DNA from: Mucilaginibacter_A sp964236465
GTDB taxonomy: Bacteria > Bacteroidota > Bacteroidia > Sphingobacteriales > Sphingobacteriaceae
NCBI GenBank assembly: GCA_964236465.1
Contig: CAXSBZ010000003.1
Coordinates: 62,001-126,000, forward strand
Reading direction: 5' to 3'
Length of the DNA: 64,000 nt
The notes under the pieces are model-generated. The model saw only the letters and a list, made by a program, of their open reading frames with translations. It had not been told where the DNA came from and did no database searches. This document shows, piece after piece, positions 9,187 through 17,377 of the stretch (its first letter is position 1; each line of letters opens with the position of its first letter). The translations under genes were made by a program, and so were the position numbers.

Positions 9187-9200
9187 CTATAAAAGAAGTA
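9187..9200 (+). repeat. degenerate dispersed motif copy upstream of rlmN
   Basis: CTATAAAAGAAGTA, a partial match to the GATAAAAGAAGYAT form, in the gap between the divergent rlmN and amidohydrolase genes. Confidence 0.5.
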
Positions 9201-9283
9201 CCGCTTGTTTTTTAGTTTTTTTACACAAAAATAAGAACGCAAGCAGCACTCATCCAGTTGGTTATCATGCCGAAAAAGATTAA

Positions 9284-10477
9284 ATGAAAAAATATACAGC
9301 CGATTACGTTCTAACTGCCCAAGCTGATCCGATCAAAAACGGAAGTGTGATTATGGATGATGACGGGAAAATTTTGAAAGTTTTAAACCCTGATGTTATT
9401 TTATCAAAAGCAGAACAAAAAACTTTTGCAGGATTAGATTCTGAAAGATTAAGCGGCGTGATCTGTCCGGGCTTTGTCAACACGCATTGTCATCTGGAGC
9501 TTTCTCATTTAAAAGGAAAAATCCCGGCCGGCGAAGGTTTGATCGCCTTTATTAAAAACGTGCAGCAAATGCGCAAAGCCGATGACAGCGAAGTTTTGGA
9601 TGCTGCTGCCCAGGCCGATGCTGAAATGGAGCAGAATGGGATTGTAGCGGTTGCCGATATTTCCAACAGTGCCATCACGGCTGCTATCAAAACCAAAAGC
9701 AAACTGTACTACCACAATTTTGTAGAGGTTTTTGGTTTTGATCCGAAGAATGCCGATGCTGTTTTTAGCCAGGCAATTTCCGTGCGCGATCAGTTTGCGC
9801 CGCTTGCTGCCACGATTACGCCGCACGCTGCTTACTCGGTTTCAAAAGAATTGTTTAAGCTGATCCGAAAAGAAGCAGAGCAAAATAATTCGATCCTGAC
9901 GATCCATAACCAGGAATCCGACGAAGAAAACAAGCTGTACCGCTACAAACAAGGCAGCTTTTTAGGATTTTACAATGATTTGGGGCTGGATATTGAATTT
10001 TTTAAACCGCAGGCACGCAATTCTTTGCAGTCTATCATTCCGCTTTTGAGCAACCGGCAAAATGTGCTGATGGTGCACAACACATTCACCAGTATGAAAG
10101 ACATCTATTTTACACGCCGTTTCGACCGGAAAATCAACTGGTGCTTTTGCCCAGAAGCCAATTTGTACATCGAAAAAGCTTTGCCAAAAGTTAATATTTT
10201 CACCCATCACGGTTTCAATATCACGTTGGGAACAGATAGTTTGGCATCTAACAACAAGCTTTGTATGCTGAATGAAATGCGGGTTTTGCAGCAGCATTTC
10301 CCAGAGCTGGAACTGAAAGAGCTGGTAGAATGGGCAACCATCAACGGGGCAAAATTTTTGGGAATTGAGGAAGGAAAAGGCTCAATTGAAACGGGCAAAA
10401 TGCCGGGGTTAAACTTAATTTCCGGCCTGGACAAACTCAAAATTACACCGGAAACGAAAGTTCGCAAGCTGATCTGA
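9284..10477 (+). CDS. Amidohydrolase family protein
   Basis: 397 residues, cytoplasmic. The metal-dependent hydrolase fold is shown by the HCHLELSH metal-ligand motif (near residues 69-76), ILTIHNQES and VLMVHNTF histidine strands, and LGTDSLASN with the catalytic aspartate (near 311). The family deaminates purine-like compounds or hydrolyses cyclic amides. The HLELSH pattern resembles aminodeoxyfutalosine deaminase of the futalosine menaquinone route, but no other mqn gene is nearby, so substrate is left open. It begins a rightward pair with acyP. Confidence 0.8.
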   Translation: MKKYTADYVLTAQADPIKNGSVIMDDDGKILKVLNPDVILSKAEQKTFAGLDSERLSGVICPGFVNTHCHLELSHLKGKIPAGEGLIAFIKNVQQMRKADDSEVLDAAAQADAEMEQNGIVAVADISNSAITAAIKTKSKLYYHNFVEVFGFDPKNADAVFSQAISVRDQFAPLAATITPHAAYSVSKELFKLIRKEAEQNNSILTIHNQESDEENKLYRYKQGSFLGFYNDLGLDIEFFKPQARNSLQSIIPLLSNRQNVLMVHNTFTSMKDIYFTRRFDRKINWCFCPEANLYIEKALPKVNIFTHHGFNITLGTDSLASNNKLCMLNEMRVLQQHFPELELKELVEWATINGAKFLGIEEGKGSIETGKMPGLNLISGLDKLKITPETKVRKLI

Positions 10478-10515
10478 CTAAGCTATTTTTATTTTTTAGT
10501 TAACAATTCTTAGGT

Positions 10516-10529
10516 GATAAAAGAAGCAT
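10516..10529 (+). repeat. dispersed motif copy containing the acyP start codon
   Basis: Exact GATAAAAGAAGCAT preceded by a TTCTTAGG box. The last two bases of the motif are the A and T of the acyP ATG (10528-10530), so the motif occupies the place where a ribosome-binding site would lie. Confidence 0.85.
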
Positions 10530-10815
10530 GGTCAAAAAGCATTTCAATATCAAAGTAACTGGCAAAGTGCAAGGTGTTTTTTATCGAGACAGCACCAAAG
10601 CTGTTGCCGATCAGTTGGGCATCAAAGGTTTTATCCGAAATGAAAACGACGGTTCGGTATATTTGGAAGCTGAAGGAGACGATTTTGCCCTGACAGAACT
10701 GTTGGATTGGTGCCGCGAAGGGCCGGATCGCGCTCGGGTAGAACACGTAGAAAGTACGGAAGCGGAAATGAAAAACTATCGTAATTTTGAAGTCGTAAAA
10801 AAGAATTTGCTGTGA
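10528..10815 (+). CDS. acyP: Acylphosphatase
   Basis: 95 residues, the normal size. Hydrolyses carboxyl-phosphate bonds of acyl phosphates. The catalytic arginine is R20 in VQGVFYR and the catalytic asparagine N38 in GFIRNENDGSV. The ATG chosen gives the standard N-terminus, with the start codon lying inside a dispersed-motif copy. The flippase gene begins 42 bases downstream. Confidence 0.95.
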   Translation: MVKKHFNIKVTGKVQGVFYRDSTKAVADQLGIKGFIRNENDGSVYLEAEGDDFALTELLDWCREGPDRARVEHVESTEAEMKNYRNFEVVKKNLL

Positions 10816-10857
10816 TAACCTGTTGAGGATTACTCAGCTTTAACCAATCTTCAGAAT

Positions 10858-12351
10858 TTGTCGACGATAAAAAAATTTGCTGGCCAAACAGCTGTTTATG
10901 GGTTAAGTACCATTGTCTCGCGGTTACTTAATTTTATCCTAACGCCCTTATTTGTTTACGTTTATGCGGCAAAGCAGTACAGTATATTTATTTATATGTA
11001 CAGTTTGGCTTCGCTAATTAATCCGGTGCTGGCTTTTGGTATGGAAACCACTTTTTTCCGTTACCTTAATAAAGCTGATGCAGATAAGGAAAAAGTGTAC
11101 AGTAATACTTTTTTAACAATTGCTTTTATTGCAGCTTTATTTTTGCTGATTAGCCTTCCATTAAGTAATATTATAGCTGGCTGGATTGGCGGTAAAGAAA
11201 CAAACCTGACCGAGCAGGCACTTTTTATCCGCTATTTTATTTATATTATTGTAGTTGATGCGTTGGCTGTTATCCCTTTTGCTAAGATTCGGGCCGATGG
11301 TAAACCGGCACGATTTGGCTTCATCAAGCTCATCAATATTTTCATTTTTGTTGGGGCAAACCTGTTTTTTTTATTCGTTATTCCAATACTGATCAAAGCA
11401 CATGGTTTTGCTGCAAATTCGCTGGTGCAATGGTACCGCCATGCCTGGATCGGATATATTTTTATTTCCAATTTAATAGCCAGTGTAATCACACTACTGT
11501 TTTTACTGCCTGAAATTTTGCAGTTGAAATTTCGTTACGATGGTGCGCTCATCAAAAATATGCTGCTGTACAGCTTTCCGGTTTTAGTGGCAAATATTTC
11601 ATTCATCATAAATGAAAATATTGATAAGATATTCCTGCAAAACCTATTGCCTGTTGCCCGGCAGCAAGATGTTGGGATTTACGGTGCCTGTTGCAAACTG
11701 GCCATTTTTCTGAGTATTGCAGTTCAGGCATTTCGTTTAGGTGCAGAGCCTTTCTTTTTCAGTCATGCCAAAAATAAAAACTCCGGCGAAACTTATGCCA
11801 GGATCATGACTTATTTCATCATCGCCGTTTGTCTGATGTGCATCGCTTTGTCTGCCAATATTGAAATTTTGAAAGGCTTTATCAAAGGAAGAGATGCTGT
11901 ACAGCAAACGTTGTATTGGTCTGGTTTGCAAGTCGTTCCGATATTGTTGTTTGGCTACGTGAGCCTGGGCATCTACATGAACCTTTCCATCTGGTACAAG
12001 CTTTCTGATCAAACGCGCTTCGGCTTGTATATTTCAGGTATCGGGGCGATTTTAACCATTGTTTTAAACCTAATTTTTATCCCGAAATATAGCTACATCG
12101 CTTCCGCCTGGATATCGCTCATTGCTTATGCCACAATGATGGTTTTGTCTTATATCCTTGGCCAAAAAAATTATCCGATCCCGTATCAGCTTAAAAAAAA
12201 CGTAGCTTATTTAATTGCATCGGCAGTAATTGTATATTTATCGTTCACAGTTTTTCACCGGAATTTGCTCATCGGCAACTTGTTTTTAATTTTATTTGTA
12301 GCCGCAACTTTGTACAATGAACGCAAGCTTCTTTTACTCCTTAAAAAATGA
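10858..12351 (+). CDS. Oligosaccharide flippase family membrane protein (Wzx/MATE-like)
   Basis: 497 residues with about a dozen hydrophobic helices spread over the whole length. The N-terminus (AVYGLSTIVSRLLNFILTPLF) is typical of polysaccharide exporters of the MOP superfamily, which flip lipid-linked sugars across the inner membrane. The start is TTG at 10858, because no ATG or GTG gives a complete first helix. It overlaps dut by four bases. The run flippase, dut, TPR protein, DUF4292 lipoprotein, EnvC-like protein looks like one envelope-related transcript. Substrate unknown. Confidence 0.85.
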   Translation: MSTIKKFAGQTAVYGLSTIVSRLLNFILTPLFVYVYAAKQYSIFIYMYSLASLINPVLAFGMETTFFRYLNKADADKEKVYSNTFLTIAFIAALFLLISLPLSNIIAGWIGGKETNLTEQALFIRYFIYIIVVDALAVIPFAKIRADGKPARFGFIKLINIFIFVGANLFFLFVIPILIKAHGFAANSLVQWYRHAWIGYIFISNLIASVITLLFLLPEILQLKFRYDGALIKNMLLYSFPVLVANISFIINENIDKIFLQNLLPVARQQDVGIYGACCKLAIFLSIAVQAFRLGAEPFFFSHAKNKNSGETYARIMTYFIIAVCLMCIALSANIEILKGFIKGRDAVQQTLYWSGLQVVPILLFGYVSLGIYMNLSIWYKLSDQTRFGLYISGIGAILTIVLNLIFIPKYSYIASAWISLIAYATMMVLSYILGQKNYPIPYQLKKNVAYLIASAVIVYLSFTVFHRNLLIGNLFLILFVAATLYNERKLLLLLKK

Positions 12352-12779
12352 CCGTCCAGATCATCAATAAATCAAAAAATAGTTTGCCTGCTTACGAAAC
12401 TGCACATGCAGCCGGAATGGATTTGAAGGCAGATTTGGAAGAAGCTTTAGTGTTGAAGCCGATGCAGCGTTTATTGATCCCAACGGGAATTTATATTGAA
12501 TTGCCGGTTGGTTTTGAAGCGCAGGTCCGGCCGAGAAGCGGGTTGGCGTTTAAGCATGGCATCAGTATTGTCAATTCTCCGGGAACGGTAGATGCCGATT
12601 ATCGTGGCGAGATAAAAGTGCTGCTAATCAATTTTTCTGATGTAGATTTCAACATCAATCCCGGCGACCGGATTGCGCAGATGGTGATTGCCAAACACGA
12701 AAAAGTTGATTGGGAACAGGTACAGGTTTTGGTTGAAACTTTGCGTGGAACCGGCGGCTACGGCCATACCGGTATATAA
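12348..12779 (+). CDS. dut: dUTP diphosphatase
   Basis: 143 residues. Hydrolyses dUTP to dUMP and pyrophosphate, keeping uracil out of DNA. All five trimeric dUTPase motifs are visible: AGMDLKAD (22-29), RPRSG (61-65), GTVDADYRGEI (79-89), GDRIAQ (106-111) and RGTGGYGHTG (133-142). Start overlaps the flippase stop by four bases, implying coupled translation; the TPR gene follows after seven bases. Confidence 0.98.
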   Translation: MTVQIINKSKNSLPAYETAHAAGMDLKADLEEALVLKPMQRLLIPTGIYIELPVGFEAQVRPRSGLAFKHGISIVNSPGTVDADYRGEIKVLLINFSDVDFNINPGDRIAQMVIAKHEKVDWEQVQVLVETLRGTGGYGHTGI

Positions 12780-12786
12780 AAAAATC

Positions 12787-14529
12787 ATGAAAAAAAGCTA
12801 TTTCGTTTTTGGGTTGATTGCGTTACTGATGCCAGTAGCTGCATTTGCACAACGCCAAAAAAACACCGATAAAAACAGTATCGTGATGGTGGTTGGCAAA
12901 CCATTGACGAGGCGCGACAGCGTAGTGATGAACCAGCTTTTCTATCAGGCTTTACACGAAAAAACGATGGAAAATGCGCCCGCCGCAGCCACACTTTTTG
13001 CGCAGGTTTTGGAAATTGATCCGGCAAATGATGCAGGCATGTATGAGCTGGCACGGATTCGCACGAGCGAAAAAAAAGATGCCGATGCACGGGCTTTGCT
13101 GGAAAAAGCAGTTACAGTAAACCCTGATAATGAGTGGTATTGGTCTGCTTTGGCGGCGAATTATGAAAAGATAAACGACATCCCGAAGCTGGAAAATGTG
13201 TTTAAAGAACTGATCCGCATCAACCCGGAAAGGCCCGATTATTACACAGATCAGGCGCGTGCTTTGGTGCTCGATAAAAAGTATGATGAAGCTTTGACCG
13301 TTTATGATCAGCTGGAAAATCTGTTTGGCAAGAACGAGGAAACTGTTTTTAGCAGGCAAAAAATCTACCTGAAACAAGGCAAACTGGATTTGGCAGTGAA
13401 AGATTTGGAGCAGCTGATCCGGGAAAACCCACAGGAAATCCGTTCGTATCTGCAACTGAGCGAGCTGTATAATTCCAACAATCAAAACGATAAAGCACTA
13501 AAAATTTTGGAAAGTGCCGGGAAAGCAAACCCTGATAATGCGCTGATTCATCTAGCTTTGGCTGATGTTTATCGTGATCAAAAAAATTATGCGGCTTGTT
13601 TTAACCAGCTAAAAACAGCATTTGCTTTTCCGTCTTTAAAAATTGATGAAAAGCTGCGGATCGTTTCCGGTTATTTCCCCAAATTCCCGGATCCCGAAGC
13701 CAAAGCAAGTGCGCTGGAACTGAGCCGGATTATTTCTGTTACGCATCCGGACGATGCCCGCGCTTTCACTTTGTACGGCGATATGCTGGTGCAAAATGCG
13801 GCTTATCAGCAGGCGGTTCCGGTTTATCGGAAATCTTTAGCTTTAAATGATCAGATTTATGCCGTTTGGGAGCAAATTATGCGGCTGGAATTGGGCGAAA
13901 ACCAGTTGGATCAGGTTATTAAAGATGGCCAGGAAGCTTTGTCGCTTTTCCCGAACCAGGCTGTGGCCAATTACTTGGTTGGCGTGGCTTATTCGCAAAA
14001 AAGTATGGTAAAAGAAGCATTGCCTTATTTTAAAAATGCGGCTTCGCTGGGTTCTGCGGATAAAGGATTGCTGAGCCAGGTTTATGCAGCGATGGGCGAT
14101 GGTTATCATCAGCTTAAAAATGATTTGCAATCGGATGCGGCTTACGACCAATCACTAACCAGCAACCCGGATAATGCGTACACGCTGAATAATTATGCTT
14201 ATTATTTATCGTTAAGAGGAGAAAAACTGGATAAAGCAGCCCAAATGTCGCGCCGCAGTAATGAGCTGCAGACGGACAATGCTTCTTTTGAGGATACTTT
14301 TGGCTGGGTTTTATTCAAACAAAAAAAATATCCCGAGGCTAAAAGCTGGATGGAAAAGGCAATCAAACACAATAAAAACAGTGCTGGGCTGAATGAGCAT
14401 TACGGCGATGTTTTGTATTTTTTGAATGATACGGAAAACGCTGTGAAGTATTGGAAAATGGCCAAACAACTGGGCAGCAATTCGGCTGTTTTAGATAAAA
14501 AAATTAATGAAAAGAAATATTCAGAATAA
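12787..14529 (+). CDS. Exported tetratricopeptide-repeat protein
   Basis: 580 residues from the ATG at 12787; an upstream in-frame ATG inside dut is rejected because the later start gives a clean signal peptide (residues 1-22, ending AAFAQ). The mature part is a long array of TPR helices (for example AATLFAQVLEIDPANDAGMYELAR and NNYAYYLSLRGEKLDKA-type units), suggesting a periplasmic scaffold. The first mature residues contain DKNSIV, encoded by a dispersed-motif copy. Its stop overlaps the DUF4292 lipoprotein start by 23 bases. The conserved neighbourhood with DUF4292 suggests a shared envelope role, unproven. Confidence 0.85.
   Translation: MKKSYFVFGLIALLMPVAAFAQRQKNTDKNSIVMVVGKPLTRRDSVVMNQLFYQALHEKTMENAPAAATLFAQVLEIDPANDAGMYELARIRTSEKKDADARALLEKAVTVNPDNEWYWSALAANYEKINDIPKLENVFKELIRINPERPDYYTDQARALVLDKKYDEALTVYDQLENLFGKNEETVFSRQKIYLKQGKLDLAVKDLEQLIRENPQEIRSYLQLSELYNSNNQNDKALKILESAGKANPDNALIHLALADVYRDQKNYAACFNQLKTAFAFPSLKIDEKLRIVSGYFPKFPDPEAKASALELSRIISVTHPDDARAFTLYGDMLVQNAAYQQAVPVYRKSLALNDQIYAVWEQIMRLELGENQLDQVIKDGQEALSLFPNQAVANYLVGVAYSQKSMVKEALPYFKNAASLGSADKGLLSQVYAAMGDGYHQLKNDLQSDAAYDQSLTSNPDNAYTLNNYAYYLSLRGEKLDKAAQMSRRSNELQTDNASFEDTFGWVLFKQKKYPEAKSWMEKAIKHNKNSAGLNEHYGDVLYFLNDTENAVKYWKMAKQLGSNSAVLDKKINEKKYSE
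12868..12881 (+). repeat. dispersed motif copy inside the TPR gene
   Basis: Exact GATAAAAACAGTAT in frame, encoding D-K-N-S-I just after the signal peptide, a region likely to tolerate change. Weaker copies in the same gene lie at 13610-13621 and 14007-14018. Confidence 0.8.
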
Positions 14530-15313
14530 ATTATTGTTGGTTGGGATTGCGCTTTTGATATTTGGTTGCAAGGCGAAAAAGAAACTGATCCCGGTTACGC
14601 AGCCGGTTGCTGTTGCGGTCGATTCTTCTTCTGCAAAAACCGATGACAGTAAAGCAGAGAAACTCAAATCGATTCAAAGTCAGCAAATTAATTTCAACAC
14701 ATTTTCCGGCAAAGCACGTACGCATCTGGAAATTGATGGCAAAGGTTATGATGTAACGCTGAATGTCCGCATTCAAAAAAATAAACAGATTTGGGTTTCG
14801 ATTACGGCAATTGCCGGGATTGAAGTGGCACGGGCTGTAATTACGCCGGATAGTATCAAGATTATCAATAAGTTGCAAAGTATTTATTTAAAAAAACCTT
14901 TTAGCTATGTTTACCAATATACCGGCCGGCAGATCAGCTATAAAACGGTGGAATCTTTGGTAATTGGAAATGCTGTACAGGAATTTATTTCGCCGGACGC
15001 AACGATGGTTTCAAGCGGAACAAATGTGGTTTTTTCGGGAATATTGAATGATCTTTCTTATCAAACTACTTTCGGCCCGAACCTGAAAGTAGTTAATTTG
15101 AAACTATCCAACCAAAAAGCGGCGCAAAAACTGGATGTAAATAACAGTAGTTTTATTCAGACTGATGACCGTATTTTGCCTTCGGCGATTGGCATCAGTT
15201 CTGTTTCCGGCCAAAACAGTATCAAAGCTGAACTGCATTACATCAAAACAGAATTTGACCAGCCGCTGGATACACCATTTAATGAACCAAAAGGTTATAC
15301 CCAAATTAATTAA
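14507..15313 (+). CDS. DUF4292 lipoprotein
   Basis: 268 residues. The N-terminus ends in a lipobox (LLIFGC, lipid-bearing cysteine about residue 21) followed by KAKKK, so the product is an anchored lipoprotein, probably of the outer membrane. The body matches DUF4292, whose fold is expected to resemble lipoprotein carriers of the LolA/LolB type; that is family-level inference. It overlaps the TPR gene by 23 bases and precedes the EnvC-like gene by 17, consistent with an envelope biogenesis unit. Confidence 0.85.
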   Translation: MKRNIQNKLLLVGIALLIFGCKAKKKLIPVTQPVAVAVDSSSAKTDDSKAEKLKSIQSQQINFNTFSGKARTHLEIDGKGYDVTLNVRIQKNKQIWVSITAIAGIEVARAVITPDSIKIINKLQSIYLKKPFSYVYQYTGRQISYKTVESLVIGNAVQEFISPDATMVSSGTNVVFSGILNDLSYQTTFGPNLKVVNLKLSNQKAAQKLDVNNSSFIQTDDRILPSAIGISSVSGQNSIKAELHYIKTEFDQPLDTPFNEPKGYTQIN

Positions 15314-15330
15314 AGTATCAGCCTAAAAAA

Positions 15331-16605
15331 ATGATGGTAAAAAGAGCATTTCTGTTTCTGTTGTTTGTAGGATTTGCGCTGCATTCTTTTGCGCAGAGCA
15401 GTTCTGAATTGAAACGCAAACGGGATAAAATTACCGAAGAACTGGACAAGCTGAATGATGAATACAGTAAAATTTCCAGGGACAAAAGAACTTCGCTGAA
15501 GCAGTTGAGCCTGCTGAAAGCACAGATTGATTTGCGGGAAGAAAAAATTAAAACAGCCAATTCGGAGATCAGGCTGCTGGATCATCAAATCTCTGACAAT
15601 AGTAATAACGTACGTAGTTTGCAATCGCAGCTGGATCAGCTTAAAAAAGAATACGCAGCGATGGTACTTTTTGCTTTTAGGAACCAAAGTGCTTACAATA
15701 AATTGATGTTCGTTTTTGCAGCCAATGATTTTAACCAGGCTTATAAAAGGCTGAAATACATGCAGCAATTTGGTGATTACCGGCAACGGCAGGCAGGATA
15801 TATCGAAGGCACACAAAAAGATCTTCATGTGAAGATTGTAGCTCTGGACAATGATAAAAAGGAAAAGAAAAATATTTTACAGGATCAGCAAAAAGAAAAA
15901 GAAAAATTAGGCAAAGAAAAAGATAACCAGGCGCAGGTTGTAAATACTTTAAGCAAAGAAGAAAAGCGGACCAAGAAGGAAATGGCGCAGCAAAACAGGT
16001 TGCTGAGCCAAATTAGAAAATCAATTGGTGCGGCCATTCGTCGTGAAATTGAAGAAGCAAGGCGGAAAGAAGCAGAAGCCGCGCGGATAGCCGCAGCAAC
16101 TGCAGCAAAAGCGAAAGCAGAAAACAAACCGACTGTGGTTGCAAAACCTGCTTCAAAAGGCACCGATGTTTTATCTGCCACGCCGGAAGCAGCTAAATTA
16201 TCAAACGATTTTTTGGGAAACCGCGGCAGGTTGCCTTGGCCGGTATCAAATGGCGCGATTATTGGAAAGTTTGGTTTGACATATATTCAGGGAATCAAAA
16301 CAGATAATTCTGGTGTTGATATCAAAACAAGTCAGGGCGCAGCAGTTAGGTCTGTTTTTTCCGGTGAAGTGAGTAAAGTAGAAAACGTGGATGGTTCTTA
16401 TTTAATTGTAATTCGCCATGGAGAATATTTTACGGCTTATATGAATTTGCGTACAGCAAGCGTATCAAAAGGGCAAAAAGTGAGTATCAAACAAACAATC
16501 GGTTCAGCAGGTGTTGATCCTGAAAGTGGGGACTCGCAAGTGCATTTTGAGTTGTGGAAAGGTTTTACACCACAAAACCCGCAAAATTGGATTGCGGAGA
16601 ATTAA
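15331..16605 (+). CDS. EnvC-like murein hydrolase activator (degenerate M23 domain)
   Basis: 424 residues with a signal peptide (1-21, ending SFAQ), a long coiled coil (about 23-250, rich in K, E and Q) and a C-terminal LytM/M23 domain (about 300-424). The zinc site is damaged: the first motif reads NSGVDI rather than HxGxD, and the usual HxH reads QVHFEL. This matches EnvC/NlpD proteins, which activate amidases at the division septum instead of cutting peptidoglycan themselves. ATG at 15331 is followed by a second ATG at 15334, either of which could be used. Confidence 0.85.
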   Translation: MMVKRAFLFLLFVGFALHSFAQSSSELKRKRDKITEELDKLNDEYSKISRDKRTSLKQLSLLKAQIDLREEKIKTANSEIRLLDHQISDNSNNVRSLQSQLDQLKKEYAAMVLFAFRNQSAYNKLMFVFAANDFNQAYKRLKYMQQFGDYRQRQAGYIEGTQKDLHVKIVALDNDKKEKKNILQDQQKEKEKLGKEKDNQAQVVNTLSKEEKRTKKEMAQQNRLLSQIRKSIGAAIRREIEEARRKEAEAARIAAATAAKAKAENKPTVVAKPASKGTDVLSATPEAAKLSNDFLGNRGRLPWPVSNGAIIGKFGLTYIQGIKTDNSGVDIKTSQGAAVRSVFSGEVSKVENVDGSYLIVIRHGEYFTAYMNLRTASVSKGQKVSIKQTIGSAGVDPESGDSQVHFELWKGFTPQNPQNWIAEN

Positions 16606-16612
16606 GCTTGGA

Positions 16613-16641
16613 TTTGTTTTGTTAATTATTGTTTATATTTG
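16613..16641 (+). promoter_or_regulatory. candidate promoter of the tatA pair
   Basis: TTTG (16613-16616) and TATATTTG (16634-16641) match the Bacteroidota -33/-7 consensus with a 17-base spacer, slightly short. Transcription would start about 13 bases before the first tatA ATG. Confidence 0.45.
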
Positions 16642-16660
16642 TTCATTAAAACTAAATTTT

Positions 16661-16999
16661 ATGTTACATCCTATTTATTTGTTTTTAAATATTGGCACAC
16701 CAGAGTTAATTTTAATTTTGGGCGTGGCCTTACTTCTTTTTGGAGGTAATAAATTGCCTGAATTGGCACGTGGTTTAGGAAAAGGTATCCGTGAGTTTAA
16801 AGATGCTTCGGATGGTGTGAAAAGAGAAATTCATAATCAAATCAACAGTTTTGATGAAGTGAAGATCAATCATGAGCCAACAGTTTCTACCACCTCAACT
16901 GTTGCACCGGAAGTAGGTCCGCTGGATCAGCCAGAAATTATGCCGCCGCATATGACTAATACTACTGAGAATCATACGCATTCAACAGAAATTAAATAA
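16661..16999 (+). CDS. tatA: Twin-arginine translocase subunit TatA/TatE (first copy)
   Basis: 112 residues from the ATG at 16661; a longer frame from 16511 lies inside the EnvC-like gene and is rejected. One N-terminal membrane helix (about 12-29, TPELILILGVALLLFGG), then the amphipathic helix KLPELARGLGKGIREFKDA, then an acidic/polar tail. TatA forms the channel that moves folded proteins across the inner membrane. A second copy follows after 33 bases. The tail here is longer and unlike that of the second copy, suggesting division of labour. TatC is encoded separately at 40657-41526. Confidence 0.95.
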   Translation: MLHPIYLFLNIGTPELILILGVALLLFGGNKLPELARGLGKGIREFKDASDGVKREIHNQINSFDEVKINHEPTVSTTSTVAPEVGPLDQPEIMPPHMTNTTENHTHSTEIK

Positions 17000-17032
17000 C
17001 TGAATTTTAAATAAACATTAAATCATAATATT

Positions 17033-17263
17033 ATGGGTGGATTAGGTGCACCAGAAATCATTTTAATACTGGCAGTAGTTTTATTATTATTTGGCGGAAA
17101 AAAAATCCCTGAACTGATGAAGGGTTTAGGCAAAGGCGTAAAAGAGTTCAAAGATGCGTCTAACGAGCCTGACACCACAACGCCGAACCGTACAACTACA
17201 ACAACAAATAACGTTCCGACAACTACTGTTGTAGATCATCGCGACGAAAAAACTAATTTGTAG
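17033..17263 (+). CDS. tatA: Twin-arginine translocase subunit TatA/TatE (second copy)
   Basis: 76 residues, with the same helix-hinge-amphipathic helix layout (APEIILILAVVLLLFGG, then KIPELMKGLGKGVKEFKDA) and a threonine-rich tail. About half the first 45 residues are identical with the upstream copy, so this is a tandem duplication or an A/E-type pair. The stop codon sits inside an AT-rich hairpin that could end the transcript. Confidence 0.95.
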   Translation: MGGLGAPEIILILAVVLLLFGGKKIPELMKGLGKGVKEFKDASNEPDTTTPNRTTTTTNNVPTTTVVDHRDEKTNL

Positions 17264-17377
17264 TTTTTTTATTTTTTAAAAAATAAGGGTTATTGCTTTT
17301 GAGGCAGTAACTATAAATTAACTTACTGTTAAGATCAGGTGATCTATTACAGTAAGTTTTTTTTATATTGGCACCTT
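17247..17377 (+). promoter_or_regulatory. stacked hairpin leader between tatA and gatA
   Basis: Three hairpins lie in a row: an AAAAAACTA/TAGTTTTTT stem around the tatA stop; GGTTATTGC (17288-17296) with GGCAGTAACT (17303-17312); and the strong terminator at 17321-17364. CAGTAA occurs twice (17305-17310 and 17350-17355), and both copies can pair with TTACTG (17323-17328), so the terminator and an alternative fold exclude each other. This could simply be tandem termination of the tat unit or a regulatory leader for gatA. Confidence 0.4.
17321..17364 (+). terminator. strong terminator just ahead of gatA
   Basis: ACTTACTGT pairs with ACAGTAAGT and AGATCA with TGATCT around a two-base loop, with a small internal loop; eight T follow (17357-17364). 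It ends 13 bases before the gatA start, so gatA needs a promoter at about 17364 (TATATTGG at 17364-17371 is a weak -7) or readthrough. Confidence 0.8.

Noticed and set aside
9284..10477. Assignment as aminodeoxyfutalosine deaminase (mqnX)
   Set aside because: The amidohydrolase motifs fit, but no other menaquinone futalosine gene is in the window and this group of organisms often uses the classical pathway, so only the family is named.
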